Shown: positions 1 to 11,764, numbered from the stretch's first letter. The stretch: 64,000 bases of DNA from Monodelphis domestica (GCF_027887165.1 NC_077232.1:5039895-5103894); one strand, 5' to 3'. Translations and numbers: made by a program. Notes: generated by a model not told the origin, from the letters alone.

Positions 1-2910
1 TTCAGACTTTCCTGACTGAAAAAACCAGAGCTGAAAAGAAAATCTGAAGAATAACTTCATCCCTCAAGAGCAGCATAAAAAGGCAAAGTGAAAACTTAAA
101 GGTTTTGATAGGGTTGAATTGAGGGCTTTCCTACCTGAGAAGGTGATAATTGAAATAATTAAGATACATATGATACTTGAGAAAGGTAAGGTCCTTGAAG
201 TATACAAGATACCTAAAGTTCCTAAGATACTTAAGAACTATATCACTATTAGAGCAATGAAAAGGAGTACACATAGAAATAAGGAAGGAAGCTAAATAAG
301 ATGGGTTGATACCCCTCCCCACACACACACACAAGAGGAACGGGAAGGAGGAACACATGGGGAGACAAGAAAAGGAGAGAGAGAAGGGGGTAAACCACCT
401 CTCATTAAGAGACATAAAAAGATGGGGAGGTGATATGGCTGGGCTTGAACCTTATTCTTATCAGAACTAGTTCAAAGTAGGTATAATTCCTACACTTAGT
501 CAGCTAGAAAAATCTACTTTACTCTGGAGAATAGAGGAGGAGGGTGGGAAATGAACAAAAAGCAGGGTGAAATAGGGGAAGAGGTCATTGAACACAAACA
601 TCTGTGAACAGGGAAATCTAAGAAGAGAGAGAAGAAACAAGGGGAAATTAATATAGAAGGAAACACAATTAGTAATTATAACTATGAGTGTGAAGGGAAT
701 AAACTTACTCACAAAACAGAAAAGGATAGCAGAGTGTATTAAAAGATAAAAGGTACCATAGACGATGAAACAATATCAGTATTAATCATATATGCACCAA
801 ATGGAATAGCATTCAGATTCTTAAAGGAATAGTAATGTGAGTTATAGGAAGAAACAGATAGTAAAACATTATTAGTAGGGGACCTCAACCTTCTCTAAGA
901 AGTAGATAAATCCAAACAAAAATAAACAAGAAGTTAAGGAGGTAAATAGAGCTTTAGAAAAGTTTGATATGATAAACCTCTGGAGAAAACTGAATGTAAA
1001 TAAAAAGGAATATACTTTTTTCTCTGTAATGCATGGAACCTTCACAAAAATTGGCCACATAATAGGGCACGAAAAGTTCACAATCAAATATGGAAAAGCA
1101 AAAATATCAAATGCATACTTTTCAGACCATAACATAATAAAAATATACTCCAAAAGGGCAGCAGAAAGTCTAACAATTAATTGGAAATTAAATAACCAGA
1201 TCCTAAAGTGATTAGGTCAAAGAACAAATTAGAGAAACAATCAGCAATTTCATTAAAAGAAATATCATTGAGGAGACAACATATCAAAATTTATTGAATG
1301 TAGCCAAAGTGAAACTTAGGGGGAAATTTATATCTATAAATGTTTACATCAATAAACAGAAAGAGCAGATCAGTGAATTGGGAATGCAACTAAAAAACTA
1401 GGAAAAGAACAAATTAAAAATCCCCAATTAAATACCAAATTGGAAATCCTGAAAATCAAGGGAGAGATTAATAAAATCAAAAGTAAGGAAAACATTGAAC
1501 TAATGAATAAGTTGGTTTTATGAAAAAAATAAAATAGATAAAGCATTGGTTAATTTGACTTTACATAAAGAAAGAAGAAAACCAAATTACCAGTATCAAA
1601 AATGAAAAAAGGTGAAATCACAATCATTGGACATTCTTTTGCCCAAATATATGCCAATATATCTGACAATCTAAGTGAAATAGATGACTACTTACAAAAA
1701 TATAAACTACCCCAATTAACAAGAGAGAAAATAGAATACTTAAACAACTCCATCACAGAAAAAGAAATTGAACAAACAAACCATCAAAGAACTCCCTAAG
1801 AAAAAGATCCCAGGGCCAGATGGATTCACAAATGAATTCTACCAAACATTCAAAGAACAACTAACTCCAATACTACATAATCTGTCTAGAATAATAAGAG
1901 AAGGAATCCTTCCAAATTCTTTTTATGACAGAAATATGGTACTAATATCTAAACCAGGAAGAGCTAAAACAGAGAAAGAAAACTACAGGCCAATTCCCTA
2001 ATTAACATTGTTGCAAAAATATTAAATAAAAGACTAGCAAGAAAATTACAACATTATATCACATAAATCATATACCACGATCAGGTGAGGTTTATGCCAG
2101 GAATGCAGGGATGGTTCAATATTAAGAAAACCATCAGTATAATTGATCATATCAATAACAAAACCAATAGGAAACACATGATTATTTCAATAGATGCAGA
2201 GAAAGCATGACAATACAGCACTTACTCCTTATAAAAACATTAGAAGACATTAGAATAAATGGAACTTTCCTCAAAGTGATTAATGGTGTCTATCTAAAAC
2301 CATCAGCAAGCATTAACTGTAATGAGGATAAACTAAAACCCTTCCCATTAAGATCAGCAGTAAAGCAAGGATGCCCATTATCACCATTCTTATTTAATAA
2401 TGTATTAGAAATGCTTGCTATAGCAACAAGAGCAGAAAAAGAAATTAGAACAGGCAATGAAAAAACATTTATCTCTCTTTGAAGAGATGAGTTTCAGGAT
2501 ACAAAACAAACTCAGATAAATCATCAGCATTTCTGTTTACCTCTTACAAAACCCAACAGCAAGAGATAGAAAGGGAAATCCTATTCAAAATAACCATAGA
2601 CAATATAAAATACCTGGGATTATGCCTACCAAAACAAAACCAACAACTATATGAACACAATTACAAAAAAATTCTTCACACAAATAAAGTCAGACCTAAA
2701 CAACTGAAAAAAACATAGTTAGCTCATGGATAGGCTGAGCCAATATAGTGAAAATTACAATCCTACTTAAGTTAATTTACCTATTCAATCTCATGCCAAT
2801 CAAACTGTCCAAAAATTATTTCATAGAATTAAAAAAAGTTCATCTGGAAGAACGAAAGGCCAAGAATATCAAGGGAATTAATGAAAAAAATATGAAGGAA
2901 GCCTGGCCAA

Positions 2911-3084
2911 ACTATACTATACTATACTATACTATTCTATACTATACTATACTATACTATACTATACTATACTATACTATACTATACTATACTATACTAT
3001 ACTATACTATACTATACTATACCGTACCGTACCGTACCGTACCGTACCATACCATACCATACACCATACCATACCATACTATAT
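2911..3084. repeat. Pentanucleotide satellite in three ordered blocks inside the L1
   Basis: About 22 ACTAT units (2,911-3,020, one variant unit), then 5 ACCGT units (3,021-3,045), then about 6 ACCAT units with one interruption (to about 3,078), returning to ACTATATAGCAG of the L1. It sits exactly at the ORF2 LYYKAVV codons. Confidence 0.95.
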
Positions 3085-4219
3085 AGCAGTAATCGTCAAA
3101 ACAATCTGGAACTGGCTAATAAACAGGATAATGGATCAATGATATAGATTAGGCAACCAACACATAGCAGTTAATGTCCATAGCAACTTGACATTTAATC
3201 AATCCAAAGATCCAAGCTTTTGGGGAAAGAACTCACTATTTGACAAAAACTACTGGGATAACTGGAAAGCAGTTTGATGGAAACTAAGCATGGACCAACA
3301 TCTCACAACACACACCAGGATAACTAGAAATAAAAGTGACACCATAAACAAATTAGGGGATCCAGTCAGACTTATGGATAAGGGAAGAATTTATGACCAA
3401 AAACAAGACATGGAGAATGTTACAAAAATGAAATAATTTTGATTACATTAAATTAAAAAGGTTTTATTTGTACAAATAAAACCAATGCAACCAAGATTAG
3501 AAGGGATACAACAAATTTGGGAAAACATCTCTCTAGCAAGTGTTTCTGACAAGTCTCATTTCTCAAATATAAAGAGGACGGAATCAGTCTTATCTGAATA
3601 CAAAGCATTCCCTAACTAATAATTGGTCAAAGGATATGAACAGGCAGTTCTCAGAGGAAGAAATTAACACTACCTAGTTATATGAAAAAATGCTCCAAAT
3701 CACCACTGATTAGAGAAATGCAAATCAAAACAACTCTGCTACCACCTCACACCTACCAGATTGACTAAAATGACCAAAAAGGAAAATGCTAGATGTTGGA
3801 GGGGACGTGGGAAATTGAGAACGGACAAATGAGTTGTGGTATGTGGTTTGTAATGGAATACTGTTGTGCCATGAGAAATAATGAACAGAATGAGTTCAGA
3901 AGAATCTGGAAAAACATATGAACTGCTATAAAGTGAAGAGAGCAGAACCAGGAGGACACTACCTGTGTCTGTGATAATAGAAATACTGTACAATGATCAA
4001 CTGGGAAGGACTAAACCCTTATCAGCAAAGCATGTCTCTAAGATAACCCCAATGGACTTAGGATGAAAATGCCATTCACAGACAAAGAAGGAATGTTGGA
4101 GTATGAAGCAAATCAGTGTTGGATCCTCCACTTTACTTTCTTCATTATATTTCTATTATATGTGTGATATGTGGCTTCTATCATGGCACGAGCAATATGA
4201 AAATATGTGCTACATGAAA

Positions 4220-4220
<1 letters not shown>

Positions 4221-4253
<33 letters not shown>
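4221..4253. repeat. (TA)n microsatellite in the L1 3' UTR
   Basis: About 16 uninterrupted TA dinucleotides, between ATGAAAG and TCCCCACC. Confidence 0.97.
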
Positions 4254-4255
<2 letters not shown>

Positions 4256-4388
4256 CCCACCTTGGGGAAGAAAGCCGGAGGGTAGGGTAGGAGAAAGAAA
4301 AATCTAAATTCTAAAATGTCATAAAAACAATTTTCAAAAAGTGTTTCTACATGTAAGTGAAAAAAATCTAAAAATGGAAAAAAAAAGG

Positions 4389-4875
4389 GGGAAGGGAGAG
4401 AGGGAAGAAAGGAGGAAGGGAAAGAGGAGAGACCTAACTTGGTCTCCAGAGCACACTTTGGAAGGGGGGAGCAGAGGTGAGGCAGCTCAGTCCTCAGAGA
4501 ACTCTTAGATTAGCACTATGTGATGGGCCATACTGAGCATGCTCAGACTCTCCCTGCCTGGTTCCCAGTCAATACATGGAGCTTTAGGAGCCATTTCCCA
4601 GCCAAGAGTGATTGAAGGATTGGTGGGATGATGAAAAGTCTTCTAATTGGCTTTGGGGTTGGAAGAACTGACCAGGACTCAGGAGTGTTGAGCCAGAACC
4701 CAGTTCACACTCAGAAGGGACAATGCCAAGTAGATTTCTCCATCTATGTTCCATTCTGACAGCAGAGCTGCTTTGGGCATGAGTCTCTGAGTGGGTAGAG
4801 CCTGCTTCTTTTGTGTTCATTCCTCCTAGATCTGAGGTGCACGCTTGTGAGATCCTGATGCTCTCTTGGTGCCAT
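4389..4875. other. Unassigned spacer
   Basis: A purine-rich start (GGAAGG/GAGAGA, 4,389-4,430) and then ordinary unique-looking sequence. No gene or recognisable repeat seen. Confidence 0.5.
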
Positions 4876-5080
4876 CTCGGGCAGTTGGGTGGCTCAGTGA
4901 ATAGAGAACCAGATCTAGAGACAAGAGGTGCTGGGCTCAAATATGACCTCAGACACTTCCTAGCTCTGTGACCCTGGGCAAGTCACTTAACCCCATTGCC
5001 TAGTCTTTACCATTTTTCTGCCTCAGAATTAGTACATAGTATTGATTCTAAGATGGAAAGTAAGGGTTTAAAAAAAAAAT
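4876..5080 (+). mobile_element. MAR1-type tRNA-derived SINE
   Basis: It has the marsupial SINE order: GGCAGTTGGGTGGCTCAGTG head, GACCTCAGACACTTCCTAGC core, CTGTGACCCTGGGCAAGTCA, ATTGATTCTAAGATGGAAAG tail, and a terminal A run. Confidence 0.85.
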
Positions 5081-5084
5081 TCCA

Positions 5085-5160
5085 TTTCAAATGAGATCAT
5101 ATTTGTAAAGCACTTAGCACAGTGCCTGGCACATAGTAGGTGCTTAATAGATGTTTCATT
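5085..5160 (+). mobile_element. MIR 3' fragment
   Basis: Contains TTTGTAAAGCACTTAGCACA and GCCTGGCACATAGTAGGTGC, the 3' part of MIR. It is followed by a very AT-rich stretch (5,161-5,265). Confidence 0.8.
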
Positions 5161-5265
5161 TACTATACATATAGTATATTACATATATTATAATAAAAAT
5201 ATAATATATAACATAAAAATGATAGAATATAATAAAAATAAAAAACATATATAAAAATACAGCCA

Positions 5266-6400
5266 AGGACAGTGGAGTCACTAGCCAACGAATATGGAAG
5301 AATAATTCCCAGAGGCAGCTCCAGGGAGAGTGACTCCTCCTTATGACGGAGAGAAGGGCCAGTGAGGGATTCTAGGAAGGCACAGACTGGGAGGTGCCCC
5401 TAAGGGAAGCTTCCTTGGACCCCACAAGGAGAGACAAGAGCTTGTGGGGCCATGAGTTGGGGAGGTTCTCCACCCATGTGGACATCACTGTTCTTTGTGC
5501 TCACCCTCCCAGGGACTTGGTGTACAAAGGGAGGGGGGCCCGCTCCCTGCTGCCCCTCTTTGGGAGACTTTTCTAACTGCTCTCCCCACTCAGTAAATTC
5601 CTTTTCTCTAAAAGCCAGAAGGGTGCTCCTAGTCAACTGACTTTCTTTCAGAGACTGCCCCCATCTTGGTCAGGCTTGCTAGTACAGTGGCCAGTCTTGA
5701 GCTTGTTCCCACCACTGGCTGGCATGGAAACTGACCTCGACTCCTGCTCCCAGACGGTGTGGACACCTGACGGGCTTAGCCCGCTGCAGCCCAAGGCTCC
5801 CAAGCTCATGCGATCCATCTGTGAGCAGAAGGGACCCCAGCCAAGGGCCAGTGCACCTGGATGGCTGGTAATGGAAAGCATCCCTGCAAGGGGAGGAAGG
5901 ACTGATAATACAGACTCCCCAGGGTGTCCCCAAGAACTCTGAGGACAGGAACAGGCAGGGGTGCTCTGGGACCTGTTTGGTCCATGTATGCTACTGGAGT
6001 GCACCCCAAGGGGCTACACCATCTATAAAGCAATTCTGCCAACTTTAAAGCATCCCAGAAATGTCAGCTGGCATTACTGGTCGGTTCTACCAAGCTAGGA
6101 ATGCTTTAGGGCTGGGACCCATCCTAGACTACGTGCTTGTGCATCCTGATGGATCGACTTGGAAACCACCTCATGCCTCAGTTTATCAGATGGGTCTTTG
6201 GTCTTTGACTCTGGGTTGGGGCATATTATGGAACTCCCACAGGGACCATCCTTCTGAACACCTTAGGAGATAATTAGGATGGGGTGTAGGACTGCCTTGG
6301 CCCAAGATCATCCAGCCAGTCGATGTCGGACTGACGTGGGTTCAAGGTGATGCTTCACTGACAAAGAAGAGGGCAGAGGGGCGTTCAGTATACCATTGGT
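5266..6400. other. Unassigned spacer
   Basis: Moderately GC-rich unique sequence with short overlapping frames on both strands (none over 120 codons, none recognised). No gene or repeat supported. Confidence 0.5.
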
Positions 6401-6859
6401 CCTGCTTTGTCACATTTCATCAAGACGTGGAAAACACCAAATTATATCTGAGTTCACAGCTTCACAGGCAATTCTCTTTTTGCCCTTTTTTGTCGACTGA
6501 AATGTTCATGATGCAGATATCTGTTTGTTTCCTGATTTAAGAAAAACTAAACTAAAAATAAATGAATCTTGAGGCCAAGAGGGACTCGGACTAAGAGTCC
6601 ACTCTGACCCCCCAGGTCCAGGACAAGACTAAGGGAAGGGGTGGCTCCGGCCCAGGAAGACAGTTCATTTTAAAGATGGCGGGCAGCCCCTGGGTGTTGC
6701 CAGTGACACAAGAGCCTCCCCCTCCCTGACTCTAACTTCCTAGTCTGAAAAACAAGGTGAGCCGCGATGCTTGGGCTTGTCCAGTTTTAACGTTGGGGAG
6801 CCGCACACCTCAGAGAGCTTTTGTCCCCTTCTGGCCCCCTGGCCCCGACGGTCCCTATT

Positions 6860-7275
6860 CAGTTTTCATCATTTTTAGAAAATCACGAGAGGTTTCCTTT
6901 TAGCAGAGAAAACAAAACACTGGAGAAAAGAACGCCAGAGGCGGCTTTCATGGCCTCCGTTTCTCTGGTTTCCTGAATTCCAAACAATGCAGGGAGGTTA
7001 CCATTAATTTCCGCACAGCGTAACCTTTTTGGAAATGCTCCGTCCCCATAAATGAACAAGCTGCTTACGGTAATTAAAGTCATGTCATCCCGGCTCGAAT
7101 TGCTTGTGCTAATGAGGCTAATTGACAGCAGCCAGCGAGGGGCATTAGCAGCCATTACTCATCGCCAGGGCCTGCAATTTTCAGCCCAGAAGGGTCCTTC
7201 CATCTGTTTTCAATCATCCCCTGCTTTCATACCTGCTATTCAAAGGAGACGCTTTCAAAGATGAAGAGCAGGCCT
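6860..7275. promoter_or_regulatory. Candidate conserved developmental enhancer, homeodomain-motif rich
   Basis: A repeat-free block in the interval between PPP6R3 and the expected GAL locus. Motifs include AACAAAACA (Fox-like, near 6,911), AACAATG (Sox-like, near 6,984), CCATTAATTT, CCATAAATG, GGTAATTAAAG (7,069-7,079), GCTAATGAGGCTAATTGACAG (7,108-7,128, two TAAT cores plus a MEIS/TGIF-type TGACAG), GCATTAGCAGCCATTAC, and two TCAAAG TCF/LEF-type sites near 7,240 and 7,255. The clustering resembles vertebrate conserved non-coding elements. The enhancer role is inferred from motif style and setting only. Confidence 0.5.
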
Positions 7276-7787
7276 GGAGGGGACGTGCTGATGGAGGAGA
7301 TAAAGGGAGGCTGATCTGTATTACACAGGAAGAGAAAGTCTGTAGTATGCGTGTAGCCCACCTATATGCCATTGTAGCGAGAGCTTCTTCCACATTCCAG
7401 GCTTTCACCCGGCATCTCTGGGAGCAGCCCTTGGGTGGGCTTTAAATCATCAATTGGACCAGTTTCAATAAACATGAAAGCTTCTATGAAGAGGAACTGA
7501 AAAAGAAGACTCTAAGTTGTGGAAGTCTACTAGGAACATTTTTAACATTTAGCATGGTAGTATTGGCATTGCCCTGCTTCTGAATGCCTTCTATTCTTTT
7601 CTGTATGTTTTAAGTATTTAATTAAATATGTATTAATGCTCTTTTTTGGTATCGCTATCACACCAGCCCTCATTTTCCCCCATAAAGCCCTGCCCTCCAC
7701 CCCTACTACAACCTAGTTCCTTTCTCATCCCATAACACATCCCTTTTGTTCTTCCTTCCTGCCTTTCTTTTTCTTCTCTCTCTCTCT
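7276..7787. other. Unassigned spacer
   Basis: Mostly unique-looking sequence with a pyrimidine-rich part at 7,740-7,785 (TTCTTTTTCTTCTCTCTCTC). No gene seen. The part at 7,441-7,620 has the same AT-rich, motif-like look as the upstream enhancer candidate. Confidence 0.4.
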
Positions 7788-7880
7788 GGGACACACAGCT
7801 TGGAAATGTCTGAGATCAGATTTGAACCCAGGATCTCCTGTCCCTGGGCCTGGCTCTCCATCCAACCATCCTTAGCCCCC
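7788..7880 (-). mobile_element. SINE fragment (MAR1/MIR type), antisense
   Basis: ACACAGCTTGGAAATGTCTG then AGATTTGAACCCAGGATCTC is the reverse of the SINE core GAGTTCAAATC...ACACAGCTAG. Confidence 0.7.
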
Positions 7881-7959
7881 CAACTGTGCCTCAAGCCTTC
7901 TTTCACCTCTCTGTCAGAAAGGGCATAGATAGCATCTTTGGTCCTCTGGAGCTGTGATT

Positions 7960-8530
7960 AGGCATCACACTTATCCCAATTCCTGGATCTTTCGGTTGTT
8001 TCTCTTCACAACATGGTGGTTACTGTATAAATCAGGCTTCTCAGTTCATTCGAGCTTGCCCGGGTTTCTCTGAATTCATTCCTCGAATCCTTTCTTATAG
8101 CATGATAATGTTTCCAGTCATGTCCTATCCCATGAGCACCCCTTACTTCTTGGCCCTTAGCTACAACAATAAACGTACTGTTTGTAGTTAAGGGTCGCCC
8201 CTTCCTGTTCTCTTTGTGGTTTAAACTTGGTGGCATCTCCAGGCCAATGGGCTTTAGGGACTTTGGGGCATAGTTCCATATTGCTTTCCAAAATGGCGGC
8301 CCCAACCCAGTTTCACCTGCAGTATATTAGCAGCCTGTCGTCTCACTTGGCCCTCGTACATTGTCAATTTTCCTTTTTGGCACCCAGCCTGATGGTAGGA
8401 GATGAAATCAATTTGTACTTCTCTAATGATTCATAATTAGGCACTTTCTTCAAACAGTGGTTGACAGCTTGTTATTGCTCCCTTTGGGGGCTGCCTCTTT
8501 TTATCTCTTTTCCTCATTCACATACTGAGG
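7960..8530 (-). mobile_element. Old L1-type LINE relic, ORF2 3' end
   Basis: On the minus strand the translation contains GPPFWKAIWNYAPKSLK and, in the same orientation, HYHAIRKDSRNEFRETRASS and NELRSLIYTVTTML, matching the C-terminal wording of marsupial L1 ORF2. Strongly diverged. Confidence 0.65.
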
Positions 8531-8599
8531 AATTCTAAAAGTCTTCATAACTTGAATTCAGCCTCCTTTTATGTCCTCCATGGTCAATGTACTTACTTT

Positions 8600-9500
8600 G
8601 AATTGAGTGCAATTAAACAAGCATATACGAAGCGCCTACAGTGTGCAGAACTCTCGGGAAGGTGGGGGGGGGGGAGGGGGAGTCTCTTCTCTTAAGGAAT
8701 TTGCCAACATTGTGGACCAATCCGAAGTAATGGATTTGGCTACTAGCAGTAATGCAATAAGCCAGGATAATTCTGAAGGACTTGTGGGAAGGAATGCTAT
8801 CCACACCAAGAGAAAGAACTGTGGGAGCAGAAATGCAAAAGAACATGTGACATCACTTATCACTCATATAGACAGGGATGTGATTTGGAGTTTAGGCTTT
8901 AAAAGATCACTCGATGGCAAAAGTGAATAATTTGTACAACCCAGTGGGGTTGCTTGTTGGTTCTGGGAGGGGGTGGGAGGGAGGGAAAGAAAAGGAATCA
9001 TGGAAACGTGGAAAAATATTTTAAAATTAAAATTAAAAATTAATTAAAAATAAAAACTAAAAAAAAAAAGAAAAAAGGAATTTGCCTTCTACAAGAGGAT
9101 CAACTCTTTCCACAGATGAATATATACAAGGTAGCTTATTAAGGAGGGAGAACTCCTTAATGATTAGGAAGAACAAGAAGGCAGGAGGCTGTACATTTTA
9201 GATTTCTGAGACAGCCTAGGCAAAAGCATGGAGTCTAGAGATGTTGAGTTAAAAAAACAGGAAGATGACCAATTTGGCCAGCATGGAAAGTTCATGAAGA
9301 CAAGTACGATGAGGAGTTCCAGTGTGAAAGACTTAAATGCTAAGCCAAGGAATGTGTATCTTTCCTGGAGACCCCAGGGAGGTGCCGAGGACTCCTGGGC
9401 AAGGGAGATCCCGGGTAATCCTGTGCTTCAGAAGATCTCTTTGGAAGCTGGGTGCTGGGTGGGTCAGAGAATGAGAGAGGCTGAGACATGCTGCACTTGA
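8600..9500 (+). repeat. Old interspersed repeat, family not identified, split by an L1
   Basis: 8,600-8,705 (AAGCGCCTACAGTGTGCAGA) and 9,087-9,500 (GACCAATTTGGCCAGCATGG, AAATGCTAAGCCAAGGAATG) share phrase order with 9,880-10,010, 10,480-10,790 and 47,690-48,300. All look like degraded copies of one old mammalian repeat. Confidence 0.5.
8706..9074 (+). mobile_element. 5'-truncated L1 (3' UTR only) with 12-bp target duplication
   Basis: L1 3'-UTR phrases (AATGCTATCCACACCAAGAG, AACTGTGGGAGCAGAAATGC, GGGAGGGGGTGGGAGGGAGG) end in an A-rich tail. AAGGAATTTGCC flanks it on both sides (8,694-8,705 and 9,075-9,086). Confidence 0.85.
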
Positions 9501-9879
9501 GAAAACCAGGGTAGTGCCCGAGGAACAGATGCCAGAGCTGTCTTGGCAGGAGAATGTAGGACCTGGCAGCTGATGGGTATGTGCCACTGAGGGTTCTTTG
9601 GGTGGGTGGGTGAGATCATGTAGTTGCTGGGGTATGGGGAATGGGGAATAGGGGAAAGGGAGGGGGAGGGAGGACGGACCTGGACTCCAGAGCCTGGACC
9701 ATTTCTGATAGGGTGCCCTAATACTAGGGGGAAGAGGGGTGGCAAATCTGGGAGTCTGATCACTATTGGGTCAGAATTTCCCCACATGACAAAGACAATT
9801 ATATAACATAAATTTATGTTATACTTTAACAATTTCATATTATAAATATTTTCATATTAAATATAAAATTTATACATAA

Positions 9880-10010
9880 ACTTTCTATGTATTTAAACAT
9901 TTTAAACTGCTAAGGACACAAAGACAAACTTGAGACAGTCTGATCCCAAAGAACTTATATTCTCCGGGGAAGAGAACATAGAGGGGCCAGGGGCTCTATC
10001 AATCCCAGAA
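9880..10010 (+). repeat. Fragment of the same old interspersed repeat
   Basis: GGACACAAAGACAAACTTGA and CCCAAAGAACTTATATTCT follow the 5' part of the repeat seen at 51,161-51,290. Confidence 0.45.
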
Positions 10011-10479
10011 TATTATCAGATGCTAACAGGGCAAGAACCAGTCTTCCATCCCTTAATAAAGTGTGAAAAAGCATCCAATTGCTTCGGAAGGAGATGCCTA
10101 GTCATTTAGCAGCCCCTCAAAACCTAGGGCCTTTCAGACAGACCCACGGCACCACTTAAGCTCTCCCAGGCGACCTGCCCCTAACACTACTTACAAGACG
10201 GGTCTGGTCTCTCCAAAAGGAATCCATGAGCCCCCACCAGGGAGTTTATCATTAATAATCAGCCAGAAGATACAATCAGGTCAAAGCAAAGGTGTTTGCT
10301 GAGATGGCAACAAGATATTCCCCACCCATGAACTTGGGACACATTCTGGCACAATTACACCCAGTGTCTACCCCTAGGAAGTACAGCCACCCAATTAAAA
10401 TCCACTGGAAGTTGGGGCTCACCTGTGGGGAACAAATGAAGACAAAGGAGAAGTCTATAAGTAAACAAAGTAAAGTCAA

Positions 10480-10790
10480 ATTCAGTGCAGCAGCATTCTA
10501 GGAGGGAGGCTTCACGGAGAAGTGATGCTTGAGCTGGAGCTCGAGTCTAAGAGTCTCATCCAGCCACAGGGGATGCCACTGCAAACGCTGGCGAGAATGG
10601 GCACCACGTGGGAGGAGCAAATAGGCTAGTTTGGCTGGATGAGAAAGTGGAGTGACATAAAACAAGGCTAGAAAGACTGACTGGGGCCAACTTCTGAAGG
10701 ACTTTTAAAGCCAAAAGAGGCAATAGGGAGCCACTAGCTTCCCCATCCTCAAAGGAAACCCTTTGGCAGCTGTAATGGAGGAGACTTGAA
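10480..10790 (+). repeat. Old interspersed repeat, 3' part
   Basis: Contains TAGTTTGGCTGGATGAGAAA, ACTTTTAAAGCCAAAAGAGG and GCAATAGGGAGCCACTAGC, the order also seen near 9,250 and 48,080. Confidence 0.5.
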
Positions 10791-10814
10791 ACAGAGGCAA
10801 CTCTGTGGTGCCTA

Positions 10815-10995
10815 GAATCAGAAAGACCCAAGTCCGAATTTGACGGTAGATATTTACTAGCTGTGGAACTCTAGGCAAGGCCCTTAACCTCAACTGTAAA
10901 GCGGGAATAATATCAAACTCCCAGTCTTGTTGTGAGAACCAAATGCAATAATATTTGCAAAGCACAGTGACTGGCAAACAGCAAGTTGTTTATAC
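10815..10995 (+). mobile_element. MIR-type SINE
   Basis: Degenerate MIR: ATTTACTAGCTGTGGAACTC, AACTGTAAAGCGGGAATAAT, TTTGCAAAGCACAGTGACTG. Confidence 0.75.
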
Positions 10996-10999
10996 GTAT

Positions 11000-11764
11000 T
11001 TTATGATTAATTAGGAGGCTGCTGCAATGGCTCAGGGCAGGTAGTGAGAAGGGGGTCAGATTTGAGAGACAGACATGGAAACTCGAGATCTGACACCTGA
11101 TTAGATATATGAAATGAAGGCGAGTTGGAAATAGGCCAGAGTCCTCAAAAGCGCTGGGGAATAGAGACGGCCCTGGGAATCGGCTACCAAGGGTTAATAA
11201 CAAAAGCTTGGGAACGGATGAGTTCACCACAGAACAGAGAAGGTGGCCAAGGCAAAATCTCAGAAAAGGCCCAGAGGCTTGGAAAGAGGACCAAGGTAGG
11301 AGAGTCAACAAGGAAATACTACAGAAGTCAAGGACAGAAAACAATAGTCACTGAAGTGACCAGGAGTGGTGGAGCAGGAAACCAAATTGTGAGGGGTTCA
11401 GGAATATCAAGTGCAAAGCTACAACTAGTCATTTCACCACCTGAGGTTGGCCTCCGAATTCCCAGACACTCTGGGTGTTGCCAGGAGGGCTTGGCCTCTG
11501 CCAACAAGCAGAAGACCCCAATTCCTTGGAAGGGGTAAAATGGAGAATAACAGTGTTTGCCTCACTCTACCCTGGGCTATGTGAGAGCTGGGCAGTTTGG
11601 GGGAATAGTAATGGAGCATCTGCCCCATGTTGGTATATGGAAAAAACCTCAGTCCACCTGCCCTAGTTATGCCAAGAGGGAATGGTAAAAAAATGGACTA
11701 GACCATAAGGCCGGACTTTTAGAGTTTGGGAACACTTCAGAAATAATCTAGTACAACCGATGTA
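11000..11764. other. Unassigned spacer
   Basis: No recognisable gene. Open frames on both strands (the longest, 143 codons, on the minus strand) have no familiar content and overlap each other. Confidence 0.45.

Larger units (their letters stand above)
1..4388 (+). mobile_element. Decayed L1 LINE (5' end off window), mainly ORF2 and 3' UTR
   Basis: Plus-strand L1. The endonuclease region near 660-1,200 reads like ISVLIIYAPNG... and LLVGDLN. The reverse-transcriptase region near 1,600-2,460 has [48 protein letters not shown] and QGCPLSPFLFN. The segment that should hold the FADD active site is missing around 2,480-2,500. Distal ORF2 (2,500-4,010) ends in the wording typical of marsupial L1s (agagcagaaccaggag). 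The 3' UTR ends in a weak A-rich tail near 4,388. Several stops and frameshifts make it dead. Bases 1-620 are less certain and may be ORF1 or 5' sequence. It carries two internal microsatellites. Confidence 0.85.

Noticed and set aside
2911-3084. CRISPR-like regular repeat
   Set aside because: The units are 5 bp with no spacers, a microsatellite in a mammalian LINE.
2748-3086. 112-codon frame ending in YTILYYTILYY repeats
   Set aside because: Its second half is translation of the pentanucleotide satellite; the first half is L1 ORF2.
10913-11344. 143-codon minus-strand frame rich in Leu and Phe
   Set aside because: It overlaps a MIR at one end and a plus-strand frame of similar length, with no known family signature.
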